Part shown: positions 8,155 to 16,435 of the stretch, in pieces
Position numbering within the stretch: position 1 is the stretch's first letter
How the letters are laid out: each line of letters begins with the position of its first letter
From: an uncultured bacterium
Lineage (GTDB): Bacteria; Verrucomicrobiota; Kiritimatiellia; CAIKKV01; CALHGX01
Direction of reading: 5' to 3'
Assembly (NCBI GenBank): GCA_938031185.1
Contig: CALHGX010000018.1
Coordinates: 1 to 64,000 of the forward strand
DNA: 64,000 nt
Position numbers and translations under genes: made by a program
Notes under the pieces: generated by a model
The model's database searches: none
What the model was told of the DNA's origin: nothing
What the model saw: only the letters and a program-made list of their open reading frames with translations

Positions 8155-10047
8155 ATGAAAAAGGCTTTGGTCTTGGCTGTTGCATGGGTCGGCGGCGTTC
8201 TTTCCGGCTGGGCGCAATCGCCCACCATCGCCATCACTAACAGCCCCGCAACCGTGCCGTACGCCGTCACGCAGTACGACTTGGGGGGCTCATCCGCATA
8301 TGTCGTCGGCGAAATCAACTGGACCAACGCGCTCACGGGCGAGTTTGGCACAACGCCCGCGGACGCCAACTGGATCATCACGGGCATCAGCCTGGGCGTG
8401 GGCGACAACTTCATTGACGTCAGCGGCACGAACGAGACGGGCGTCGCCACCAACGACAGCATCACCATCACGCGCGCCGCCTTCGCCAACACTATCCCCT
8501 ACATCGAGCCGTTCGAAGGCTACGCCAACGGCCAGTCCCTGCTCGAGACCAATCCGCCCAGCGGCTGGTCCGGCAGCGCCCCCGAAGACGCGCTCTTCGT
8601 CACCAACCTCAGCTACTTGGCCCCATACTACGTTCTACAAACGAATCACACCCGCGTGGCGGTGTTTTCGGGCGTCATTACGAACCACATCAGTCCGCTT
8701 TCGCCGGTTCAAAGCAATGTGGCAATTCATGTGATGCTACAGCCCGGTCGCTCCGAAGTGCTGCCCACGAATCCGGCGAACTCTCAAATGGCCCTCTGCG
8801 TGAACTCCAACGGTTCGCTGGCCGTGTGGCACGGCATCTACACGAACTTCGTCCTCGAGGCCGATTGGGCCGTCTTGGACGATGTCGGCCTGGTAATCGA
8901 AACCTCACAGTGGATCCGCCTCACCATCAACCTCGACTACCTCTCCGACACAGATACCGGCCTCAATTACTTCCAGATCATGGTGGATGACAAAGGGCCC
9001 CTCACCAACGCCATGGCCTACGAAACCCCGTCGGTGGCCGCCGCGCAGCCGGGCACTTGGTTCCTTTGCGCCGATGACACCGTCCCCGAATGGGTCTCCG
9101 CCATTGTCCTACAAGGCTCCGGCGCTCTCGACGACCTCGTCGTGGACGTGGAAGGCAGCAGCTACCCGCTTGTGCCGAATTCCGTCACCGTCGTGGCCAC
9201 CGCCGCCGTCAATGGCGTCATTTCACCCGCCGGCAACGTCACCGTTCCCTGGTACGGCGAAACGAACTTCACCATCACCGCCAACAGCGGCTATCGCATC
9301 CTCGATATAGTGACCAACGGCATAAGCATCGGCTGGACCTTTGATGACGCCAGCACGGAAACCAACTTCGTCTGGACGAACATCACCGGCTACGACACGA
9401 TGATTCTGGCCCTGTTCACCAATCAGCCGGCCAGCTCGTACACCATCACCGCGAGCGCGGGCGCCAACGGCAGCATCGCGCCGAGCGGTGCCGTCGTCGT
9501 GCCAGCGGGCGGAGAGACGAACTTCGTCGTCACGGCGGACCTGCATTACCGCATTGCGGACATCCAGACCAACAGCCAGTCCCTCGGCTGGACGTTCGAC
9601 AACGACACGCTCACGACCAACTTCGTCTGGAGCAACGTCTCCGACGACGGCACCATCTACGCGGCCTTCACCGACCGGCTCACCGGCAACGGCACACCGC
9701 ACGCCTGGCTGGCCTCGTTCGGACTCGCAACGGACGATTCCACCAACGGCAGCATGAGCGACCTCGATCAAGACGGCCTCAAGGCTTGGGAAGAATTTGT
9801 CTGCAAGACGCTGCCCAACGACCCCAACTCCGTGCTCAAGGTCGTGGGCCAGGCCCGTGTGGGAACCGACAGCGTGCTACAGTGGCTGAGCGAGTCGGGT
9901 CTGATCTACAACATTGAAGGGGCGACCAACTTGTTGACGGCCAGTTGGCAGTTCATTACGAACGTGTCGGCGACCCCGCCCACCAACACCTGGACACTCC
10001 CGCTGGACGCGCTCCAGAAGTTCTACCGGGTAATGGTCTCGAACTAG
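8155..10047 (+). CDS. Secreted protein with two InlB-B-like repeats and an FYR-type C-terminal tail
   Basis: 630 residues. Signal peptide MKKALVLAVAWVGGVLSGWAQ, with AAAGGAG nine to ten bases before the ATG. A lectin/concanavalin-like region covers about 125-340 (YIEPFEGYANGQSLLETNPP opening). Two homologous repeats of about 80 residues (about 343-425 and 426-510, each with a GETNF core, GWTFD and TNFVW) resemble the divergent InlB B-repeat. A calcium-binding-like DLDQDGLKAWEEFVC segment follows, then a C-terminal domain ending LQKFYRVMVSN. That tail recurs in the gene remnant at 42996-43226 and looks like a cell-surface sorting or scaffold domain. Single-gene unit with its own promoter and terminator. 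Role likely extracellular adhesion or structure, unproven. Confidence 0.8.
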   Translation: MKKALVLAVAWVGGVLSGWAQSPTIAITNSPATVPYAVTQYDLGGSSAYVVGEINWTNALTGEFGTTPADANWIITGISLGVGDNFIDVSGTNETGVATNDSITITRAAFANTIPYIEPFEGYANGQSLLETNPPSGWSGSAPEDALFVTNLSYLAPYYVLQTNHTRVAVFSGVITNHISPLSPVQSNVAIHVMLQPGRSEVLPTNPANSQMALCVNSNGSLAVWHGIYTNFVLEADWAVLDDVGLVIETSQWIRLTINLDYLSDTDTGLNYFQIMVDDKGPLTNAMAYETPSVAAAQPGTWFLCADDTVPEWVSAIVLQGSGALDDLVVDVEGSSYPLVPNSVTVVATAAVNGVISPAGNVTVPWYGETNFTITANSGYRILDIVTNGISIGWTFDDASTETNFVWTNITGYDTMILALFTNQPASSYTITASAGANGSIAPSGAVVVPAGGETNFVVTADLHYRIADIQTNSQSLGWTFDNDTLTTNFVWSNVSDDGTIYAAFTDRLTGNGTPHAWLASFGLATDDSTNGSMSDLDQDGLKAWEEFVCKTLPNDPNSVLKVVGQARVGTDSVLQWLSESGLIYNIEGATNLLTASWQFITNVSATPPTNTWTLPLDALQKFYRVMVSN

Positions 10048-10073
10048 CCCCCCAGACAAGGCCGAAACAGACC

Positions 10074-10117
10074 ACCGCCGCGGCTTTGGCCGCGGCGGTT
10101 GCTTTTTGCTCTTTTTG
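10074..10117 (+). terminator. Rho-independent terminator after the secreted repeat protein
   Basis: Perfect 10-bp stem, ACCGCCGCGG (10074-10083) with CCGCGGCGGT (10090-10099), loop of six, followed by TGCTTTTTGCTCTTTTT. It is 27 bases after the stop codon. Confidence 0.85.
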
Positions 10118-10160
10118 GCCGACAGGCCGCTCCGTCAACAAGTCCGCCGATCATCCGGCC

Positions 10161-11411
10161 TCAATGTTTGAAGCAGCGCTGCCCCGTGAAGACCATCGCC
10201 GCGCCCGCCTCGTTACAGGCCTCGATGCTCTCATGATCCCGATCCGAACCGCCTGGCTGAATCACGGCCGTGATCCCTTCGCGCAACCCGACGTCCACCC
10301 CGTCCCGGAAAGGGAAAAAGGCGTCCGACACCATCACCGCGCCGATCAGCCCACCCTTTTGCCGCCGCGCTTCCGCCTCGATCTCGGCCCTGGCCCCGGC
10401 ATCGGCGAGCGCGGCGAATCCCCGGCCATGCCGCGCCCAGCTCAAGTTTTCCATAAAGTTGCGGTACGCCTTGTCTCTCGCGTACTGCGCCATGCCCACC
10501 CGATCCTGCCCGCCGGCGCCGATACTGATCGTCACGCCGTCGCGGGCATAGAGCACGGAATTGCTGGTGACGCCGCATTCCACCATCCAGCCGAAGAGCA
10601 GGTCCTCATACTCCCGCGGCGTCGGCTCCCGCGCAATGCGGTATTCCCGCCCCTGGTGCGTCGCCCGGGCCGGCGTCAGATCCCGCAGCCCGCGGGTCAC
10701 GGGCACAAAGGAAGTTTGCACGATCACCCCGCCGTCCACCAGCGACTTGAAATCCACCACCACCGCCCCCGCATACTCACGCAGCCGGCGCATGTTGCCG
10801 ATGCGCATCACACGCAAGTTCTTCTTGCGGGCGAAAATCTCCATCACGCCGGGCGCGAACTCGGGCGCGGCCACCACTTCGGCATAGCGGCCTGCGATCG
10901 CCTCGGCTGTATCCCGATCCACCTCCCGGTTCAGCACGATCGCCCCGCCGAACGCCGCGATGCGGTCCGCGGCATCGGCCTTTTCATATGCCTCGCGCAG
11001 CGTCGCCCCCCGCGCCGCGCCGCACGGGTTATTGTGCTTCACAATCACGGCGCAGGGCGTTTCCGGCAAATAGCGCAAAATGTTCAGTGCGCTGTCCACG
11101 TCCGTCAGGTTGGTCTTGCCGGGATGCTTGCCCGATTGCAGCAGTTCGACGTCCGAAACCAGATGCCGCCCCGGCTGAATCGTGGTCAGGTCGCCCAGTC
11201 GAAGGTTGCCGTTGATAAGGCGGTAGAGCGCGGCCTGCTGCCCCGGGTTTTCCCCGTACCGCAGCCCCTTGGCCGCGCCTTCGATCACCCAAGACACCTT
11301 CTCGTATACCAACCGCTGCGGCTCGCCGTCCCCGGAGAACGTGATCTCCATCCGCGGGGGAAACCGCTCGTCCATGATGGTTCGATATGCCGCCTTGAGA
11401 TCCTTGCTCAT
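10161..11411 (-). CDS. purH: AICAR formyltransferase (PurH C-terminal-type, no IMP cyclohydrolase domain)
   Basis: 416 residues. Transfers a formyl group from 10-formyl-THF to AICAR, giving FAICAR in purine synthesis. It has KGLRYGENPGQQAALYR at about 49-65, the catalytic Lys-His in VKHNNPCGAA (K125-H126) and the C-terminal IQPGGSDRDHESIEACNEAG ending in MVFTGQRCFKH, as in PurH. Bifunctional PurH is about 510-530 residues and begins with an MGS-fold IMP cyclohydrolase domain. That domain is absent, so FAICAR cyclisation needs another enzyme elsewhere. It starts 31 bp after the amidase stop, possibly cotranscribed. Confidence 0.88.
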   Translation of the reverse strand: MSKDLKAAYRTIMDERFPPRMEITFSGDGEPQRLVYEKVSWVIEGAAKGLRYGENPGQQAALYRLINGNLRLGDLTTIQPGRHLVSDVELLQSGKHPGKTNLTDVDSALNILRYLPETPCAVIVKHNNPCGAARGATLREAYEKADAADRIAAFGGAIVLNREVDRDTAEAIAGRYAEVVAAPEFAPGVMEIFARKKNLRVMRIGNMRRLREYAGAVVVDFKSLVDGGVIVQTSFVPVTRGLRDLTPARATHQGREYRIAREPTPREYEDLLFGWMVECGVTSNSVLYARDGVTISIGAGGQDRVGMAQYARDKAYRNFMENLSWARHGRGFAALADAGARAEIEAEARRQKGGLIGAVMVSDAFFPFRDGVDVGLREGITAVIQPGGSDRDHESIEACNEAGAAMVFTGQRCFKH

Positions 11412-11442
11412 CGCCTTGCCTTTCTTCGTCTGTTGCCGCCGT

Positions 11443-12456
11443 TCACCGCCCCGCCGGATTGTTGGCCTCCCGCACCTGCCAGAGATAGGTCAGGATGCCG
11501 CGCGCCAGTCCCCCCGCCATCCGATCGCGATAGTCCTCGTCCCGCCAGCGCCGGGCCTCGCCCGCGTTGGAAAGAAACCCGCATTCGACCAGCGCGGCGG
11601 GACAGGCCGCGTTTCGCAGCACGTAGAAGCGCGCGCGCCGCACGCCGCGGTCCTCCACCGACGCTGCCGCCACCATCCCGCGCTGAAGGCAATAGGCCAG
11701 CAGCAGATTGGCGGCATCGTATCGGTTGCCCCTCACGGCCTTCCATTCCGGCCTGGGCGTCGCGCGGAACGGCTCCGCGGTGGCGGGATAGCCCGCCGCC
11801 GGCAAGATATACGTTTCCACCCCGGTAACGGCCCGATTGGGGGATACGTTCAGGTGGATGCTGACAAACACGTCCGCGCCCACCTGCCGCGCCCGCCGCC
11901 CACGCTCCTCGAGACTCACCGTCTGGTCCCGTTCCCGCGTCAAAAAAACCAGCACCTTCGACTGGCGCAGGATTTCGCGCGTCCGCCGCGCCACGTCCAG
12001 CGTTATCGCTTTCTCCTGTTCTTGCCAACTCCCCCCGCACGCGCCCGGATCTTCGCCCCCATGGCCGGGATCGAGCACCACGACGCGCCCCGTCAGGCCC
12101 CGGACCGCATCCGCCGGTCGCCATAACGGGCCGAGGCTTTTGTCCACATCGGTGTCCGTCACCCAGAAACGCCCATCGCGCGCCACCACGGGACCGTTCA
12201 GGTACACCTGAACATCGTTGAAAACCATGCGCCGCGAGTCCGCCTCCAGTCGCAGCGTGTTCCGCCCGCGCCGCAGCTCCATGACGCGTCCTTGAGAGCG
12301 ACCGCCCGCGAACCCATACGCGCCCGCCGCTGCGCGCGCATCCTGCCATCCGTCCGGATTCGCGGCCGCATGCCGCGCCAGCCCCGCCGCGCACGCCACC
12401 ACCAGCGCGCCACGCGCGGCCGCCGCCTTCCATTGCCATCTGCCGCCTTCGGACAT
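11443..12456 (-). CDS. N-acetylmuramoyl-L-alanine amidase (Amidase_3), exported
   Basis: 337 residues. An N-terminal signal segment (about 10-30, ARGALVVACAAGLARHAAA) precedes a domain of about 90 residues that may be an AMIN-like wall-targeting region, then a zinc amidase domain: VLDPGHGGEDPGA (first His ligand), QEKAITLDVARRT (Glu ligand), FVSIHLN (second His) and AALVECGFLSN (catalytic Glu). It cleaves the amide between MurNAc and the stem peptide, in wall turnover or daughter-cell separation. GGGAG sits eight bases before ATG 12456. An upstream ATG at 12477 is possible. Confidence 0.88.
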   Translation of the reverse strand: MSEGGRWQWKAAAARGALVVACAAGLARHAAANPDGWQDARAAAGAYGFAGGRSQGRVMELRRGRNTLRLEADSRRMVFNDVQVYLNGPVVARDGRFWVTDTDVDKSLGPLWRPADAVRGLTGRVVVLDPGHGGEDPGACGGSWQEQEKAITLDVARRTREILRQSKVLVFLTRERDQTVSLEERGRRARQVGADVFVSIHLNVSPNRAVTGVETYILPAAGYPATAEPFRATPRPEWKAVRGNRYDAANLLLAYCLQRGMVAAASVEDRGVRRARFYVLRNAACPAALVECGFLSNAGEARRWRDEDYRDRMAGGLARGILTYLWQVREANNPAGR

Positions 12457-12521
12457 GTCGTGTGCTCCCGGAACCACGGCCGCACTGCACGCGAGTTTTC
12501 TGTGGAACGATGTGTTGGAAT

Positions 12522-12548
12522 CTGATATACGGCAATTGAATCTGTCAA
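12522..12548 (-). promoter_or_regulatory. Possible promoter of the amidase gene
   Basis: On the minus strand a consensus TTGACA (12548-12543) is followed by an AT-rich stretch with TATCAG/TATATC-like hexamers about 13-15 bases on. It lies in the 128-bp divergent gap between the amidase and TPR genes. The spacer is shorter than ideal. Confidence 0.4.
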
Positions 12549-12584
12549 GGCAGCCTTTCCTTTGCGCTCGAGCGGAACAAGATC

Positions 12585-13991
12585 ATGAGCGAAATAACGG
12601 TCGAACAAGCGCCTCAGCGAGCCCGTGACCTTTTCAACCGCGGCTTAGCCGCCATGGAGCGGAACAATCTGGCCTACGCGATAGACATGTTCGCCGGCGC
12701 TCTCGCCGTCGAGCCGCGCCTGCATCAGGCCCGAAGGTTTCTCCGCGCCGTCGAAGTGCGCGCCTGGCTCGCCAACAAACCGAGCGCATTGGGCCAGATC
12801 GTGATCCGCCTGCGCAACCTGCCGGTCCTGATCGCCGCGCAAGCGCTCCTCAAGAGCGGAAAGCCGATGCAGGCCATCGCCAAAATCGAAAAGGCCCTGC
12901 GTCTAAACCCCCTCGACATGCAACTGATCAAGGTCCTCGGCCAGGCCGCCGAAGAAGCCGACGAGCCCGACATCGCCATCCAGACCCTCGCGCTTGCCCG
13001 CGAACACGACGCGAAAAACCCCCTCATCCTCAACTGGCTCGGCAACCTCTACATGCAAACCGGCCAAACCCGTCTCGGCCGCGAATGCTACGAAGCGCTC
13101 TGCGAAATCAAGCCCAACGACCCCGCCAGCCTCAAAGCGCTCAAGGACGCCATGGCCATGGACAGCATGAGCCGCGATGGATGGGAGCGCGCCGCCGCCG
13201 GCGGATCCTTCCGCGCCGCCATCCGCGACGAGAAAACGGCGATCATTCTGGAAAAGGAAGCCAAAGCCGTAAAGAGCGAACAAGACCTGGAAGCGCTCAT
13301 CGCGGATACCCGCGCCAAGATCGAGCGCGAACCGGCCAACATGAACTACCGCCGAGCCCTGGCCCATCTCTACGCCGGCGCCCACCGCTATGCCGAGGCC
13401 TTGCGGACCATCGAGGAGGCCTTGCAGGCCGCCGGCGGCCGCGATCCCCAGCTCGCCAACGCGGCCAGCGCCATCCGTCTCCAGGAATACGATCACCGCA
13501 TCGAAATCGAAACCGATCGCGGCCATACCGCCGCCGCTCAGGCGCTCACCGAAGAAAAAAACGCTTTCCTCTTCAACGATGTGCAAAGCCGCGTAGCGCA
13601 ATACCCAAACGAACTCGGCCTCAAATACCAGTTCGGCGTCCTGCTCTACGAGCGCGGCCGTCTCGTGGAGGCCATCCAGCAGTTCCAGATCGCCCAGCGC
13701 AGCCCACAACACCGACTCGACGCCCTCTACCGGCTCGGCGTCTGCTTCAAGGACCGCAAACAGTACGACCTGGCCGCCGAACAGCTCGAAAAAGCGATCG
13801 CCGACCTGCCCTCCATGGACCCGCGCCGCAAAGACGCGCTCTACGAATTGGGCCAGGTCTTCGAGGCGATGGGCGCGCCCGACAAGGCCCTCGCCTGCTA
13901 CAAACAGATCTACCAACTGGACATCGGCTACCGGGACGTGGCCGACAAAGTCGAACGCGGTTATGTCGCTCAATCCCCGGGCGAGAAATGA
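12585..13991 (+). CDS. TPR-repeat protein
   Basis: 468 residues, mostly helical TPR repeats with no signal peptide or membrane segment, so probably cytoplasmic. Clear repeats include AFNRGLAAMERNNLAYAI-like units near the N terminus, ILNWLGNLYMQTGQTRLGRE (about 145-165), NYRRALAHLYAGAHRYAEAL (about 255-275) and DALYELGQVFEAMGAPDKAL (about 425-445). A charged helical segment (about 200-255) separates two TPR blocks. TPR proteins act as protein-protein scaffolds. It is followed 97 bp later by an ATP-grasp ligase on the same strand, suggesting a joint role, but no partner can be named. Confidence 0.78.
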   Translation: MSEITVEQAPQRARDLFNRGLAAMERNNLAYAIDMFAGALAVEPRLHQARRFLRAVEVRAWLANKPSALGQIVIRLRNLPVLIAAQALLKSGKPMQAIAKIEKALRLNPLDMQLIKVLGQAAEEADEPDIAIQTLALAREHDAKNPLILNWLGNLYMQTGQTRLGRECYEALCEIKPNDPASLKALKDAMAMDSMSRDGWERAAAGGSFRAAIRDEKTAIILEKEAKAVKSEQDLEALIADTRAKIEREPANMNYRRALAHLYAGAHRYAEALRTIEEALQAAGGRDPQLANAASAIRLQEYDHRIEIETDRGHTAAAQALTEEKNAFLFNDVQSRVAQYPNELGLKYQFGVLLYERGRLVEAIQQFQIAQRSPQHRLDALYRLGVCFKDRKQYDLAAEQLEKAIADLPSMDPRRKDALYELGQVFEAMGAPDKALACYKQIYQLDIGYRDVADKVERGYVAQSPGEK

Positions 13992-14088
13992 CCAGCCGGC
14001 ATCCCTTTGACACGCCATCGGCGACGGACGAACGCCCATCCCCCCATCGTCGCCCCGCACCGTTGAAATCGGGGTTCCTGATTGAATC

Positions 14089-15138
14089 ATGAGCAGGAAA
14101 AAACACCACGTCGCGCTGATCTACAACGCGTGCTCCTCCGTCACGCCCGAAGCGCCTGAAGACCAGGGCGGCACGGCCGAGCTGCGCCGCATGATCCGCC
14201 GCATGGCCCGCGTCCTACGCCGGGCCGGCTTCCGCGTCACCGTCCTGCCCCTCGCCAACAACCTCACCACTTTCCAGCGCCGCTTACGCGCCCTCAAGCC
14301 GGACGTGGTGTTCAACCAGTACGACGACGTCGTCCACGGCGCGCTTTACGAAATGCGCATCGCCGCGTTGGTGCAGACCATGGGCTTCCCCCTCACGGGT
14401 TCCCCAGCCCTTGCCCTCGGCTTGAGCCGCTACAAATACATGTCCGCCAGCCTGCTGCAGGGCGCCGGCCTGCCGATCCCCCCTAACACCGCGCTCATCG
14501 AGCGCATCGGCGACATCGAGCGCACCCGCTGGCATTTCCCGCTCATTGTCCAAACCAGCCGCGAACACGCCGGCATCGGCCTCGACCGCCGCTCCGTCGT
14601 CCACAGCAAGCACGCCCTCAAAGAGAAGGTGCGTGAAATCCTGCACCAATACGCCCAGCCGGCGCTGGTTCAGCGCTTCCTGCCCGGGCGCGAGTTCAAC
14701 GTCGGCCTGCTCGGCGGAAGAAAACTCGCCGTGCTGCCCATCGCCGAAGTGGACTACTCCAAACTCCCACCCGAAATTCCCCCCATCATGTCCTACGCCG
14801 CCAAGTGGATGGAAAACTCGGTCGAATACCAGCGCACGTCCGTCATCTGCCCGGCCGTATTGGAGCCGGAACTGGCCCGGGAAATCAGTTCCATCGCCCT
14901 TAAGACCTTTCGCTGCCTCGGCGGATGGGGTTACGGACGGGTGGATATCCGCCTCGACGAAAACAATCGCCCCTACATCCTGGACGTGAACTGCAACCCA
15001 TCGCTCGAAGAGGACGTGGCGCTCGCCCGGTCCGCCAAGGTCGCCGGCATGGACTACACCCACTTGCTCCGAACCATCGTCCGCATCGCGCTCGAAGGGC
15101 CGACCTTCGACGTGGGCGTCGGGGTGCCCATGTATTGA
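14089..15138 (+). CDS. ATP-grasp ligase, D-Ala-D-Ala ligase-like
   Basis: 349 residues of ATP-grasp fold. The N-terminal part (HHVALIYNACSSVTP) replaces the Ddl pre-ATP-grasp domain. The central part has RYKYMSASLLQGAGLPIP and LIVQTSREHAGIGLDRRSVV, and the C-terminal metal/ATP site reads ILDVNCNPSLEEDV. These enzymes join a carboxylate to an amine through an acyl phosphate. Canonical Ddl substrate residues are not obvious and length and N terminus differ, so a peptide or amino-acid ligase of unknown substrate is more likely than cell-wall Ddl. It faces a Peptidase_Mx-like zinc protease across an 80-bp gap, a pairing that may be functional. Confidence 0.82.
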   Translation: MSRKKHHVALIYNACSSVTPEAPEDQGGTAELRRMIRRMARVLRRAGFRVTVLPLANNLTTFQRRLRALKPDVVFNQYDDVVHGALYEMRIAALVQTMGFPLTGSPALALGLSRYKYMSASLLQGAGLPIPPNTALIERIGDIERTRWHFPLIVQTSREHAGIGLDRRSVVHSKHALKEKVREILHQYAQPALVQRFLPGREFNVGLLGGRKLAVLPIAEVDYSKLPPEIPPIMSYAAKWMENSVEYQRTSVICPAVLEPELAREISSIALKTFRCLGGWGYGRVDIRLDENNRPYILDVNCNPSLEEDVALARSAKVAGMDYTHLLRTIVRIALEGPTFDVGVGVPMY

Positions 15139-15217
15139 CCGCAGCAATGCGGATTCGCTCGATCCGCCTGATCGGTCTGATCATGCAACCGGCGTCAGCG
15201 CGTGAAGCCCCCCGAAC

Positions 15218-16255
15218 TCACCGTGTAAAGCGCCCCGTGTACGCGAAATCCATCGCCAGCGCGCTCGCCAGCGCCGCCAGTTCCACCAGCTTGTTCTCCG
15301 CCTGGCCCCGGGGATAACATAGCCGCAAGCTCTCGGCCCGGTCCTCCAGCTTGTCGAGAATCGTCTCCACTTCGGCAACTTCCAGGCCCGACCATTTTGC
15401 AACCGCCGCAGTCAAATCCGCCCGGTGGCTCCGCGCCAGCTCATGCGCCCGCGCCCGATCCCGCCCGCGATACGGCGGAAAAGCCTCCCGCAACTTGTCG
15501 TCCACATACCCCTGCGCCGCCGCCCGAAACCGCTCGGCCCGCTCGCCATAATGCTCCGCCAGCAACATCGTCATCTCGCTCAACGGACGAAAGAGCCGGT
15601 CGGGCGTCGAAACCGGCGTCTCGTTCCGAATGGCCCGCATCAGCCCGGCCACGTACTTCAGCTTGCGCAGCGCCGGCCAATACCGATACCGTCGCCGCCA
15701 ACCGGAACGGGGCGACAACCACACGGCAAACGTCTCGGCAAAATCCTCGTCCGGATGCTTCTGGGCATAGTTGCGCCCATACAAGCTGTGGTTCAAATGC
15801 CGGACAAAATCCCGACTGCCTCGCACCGGCTGGAACGTGTCCCGATACGGCGCGGAAAACCGGCCGAACGTTTCCACCCATCCCGGCCGTTCCCAAAGCC
15901 GGAAGGCATAGTTGACCGCATGCCCCGTCTCGTGCCGCAGGAACATCATCACCGTCGCCGTATCCTCAATCTCCCCCGTCTGCTCCTCCTCAACGCGGCT
16001 GAGCAGCGGGTCCGCCAGATAGAACGGCACGCCGACCGCCGGCACCTCGTTCGGACAACCCCAACTGTCCGTCAGGTAGAAGAGTGGCCGATACCGCAGC
16101 CCCTTCGCCTCCAATTCCCCAACCACCCGTTTCACCATCGGATCCAGCCGCGAGCCCTTGATCTGTACCGGCAGGTCGCAAATCCGAGTGTTTAGAAGTT
16201 CATAACGAACGGTATTCCAATCACTTAAAAGCTTTTTCGCCCGAGAGGCCGACAT
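15218..16255 (-). CDS. Putative zinc-binding metallopeptidase (gluzincin-like)
   Basis: 345 residues, no signal peptide. It contains FLRHETGHAVNYAF with the HExxH zinc site H108-E109-T-G-H112, and a downstream HPDEDFAETFAVWL block (about 167-180) whose acidic residues (E170, D171 or E174) could be the third zinc ligand. The surrounding pattern (FYLTDSWGCPNEVPAVGVPFYLADP, read in two parts, and the WPALRKLKYV motif) fits the bacterial putative zinc-binding metallopeptidase family known mainly from environmental bacteria. Substrate unknown. It converges on the ATP-grasp gene. Confidence 0.75.
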   Translation of the reverse strand: MSASRAKKLLSDWNTVRYELLNTRICDLPVQIKGSRLDPMVKRVVGELEAKGLRYRPLFYLTDSWGCPNEVPAVGVPFYLADPLLSRVEEEQTGEIEDTATVMMFLRHETGHAVNYAFRLWERPGWVETFGRFSAPYRDTFQPVRGSRDFVRHLNHSLYGRNYAQKHPDEDFAETFAVWLSPRSGWRRRYRYWPALRKLKYVAGLMRAIRNETPVSTPDRLFRPLSEMTMLLAEHYGERAERFRAAAQGYVDDKLREAFPPYRGRDRARAHELARSHRADLTAAVAKWSGLEVAEVETILDKLEDRAESLRLCYPRGQAENKLVELAALASALAMDFAYTGRFTR

Positions 16256-16435
16256 CGCGTCATCACCCCGCGCTTTTGCGCTTTTCGCTCCAAAGCAAGC
16301 CCGTATGGTAGCATTTCCAAGGGGATTTCAAGACCCTTTTTCCTACCCTGCGATCGGCATGGAGCAAAGGTCGAATCCCCTCCCCCCCCAAAAAACGCCA
16401 TTGCGCGCCGGCACCGCAGGCGGTAGACAAACGAC

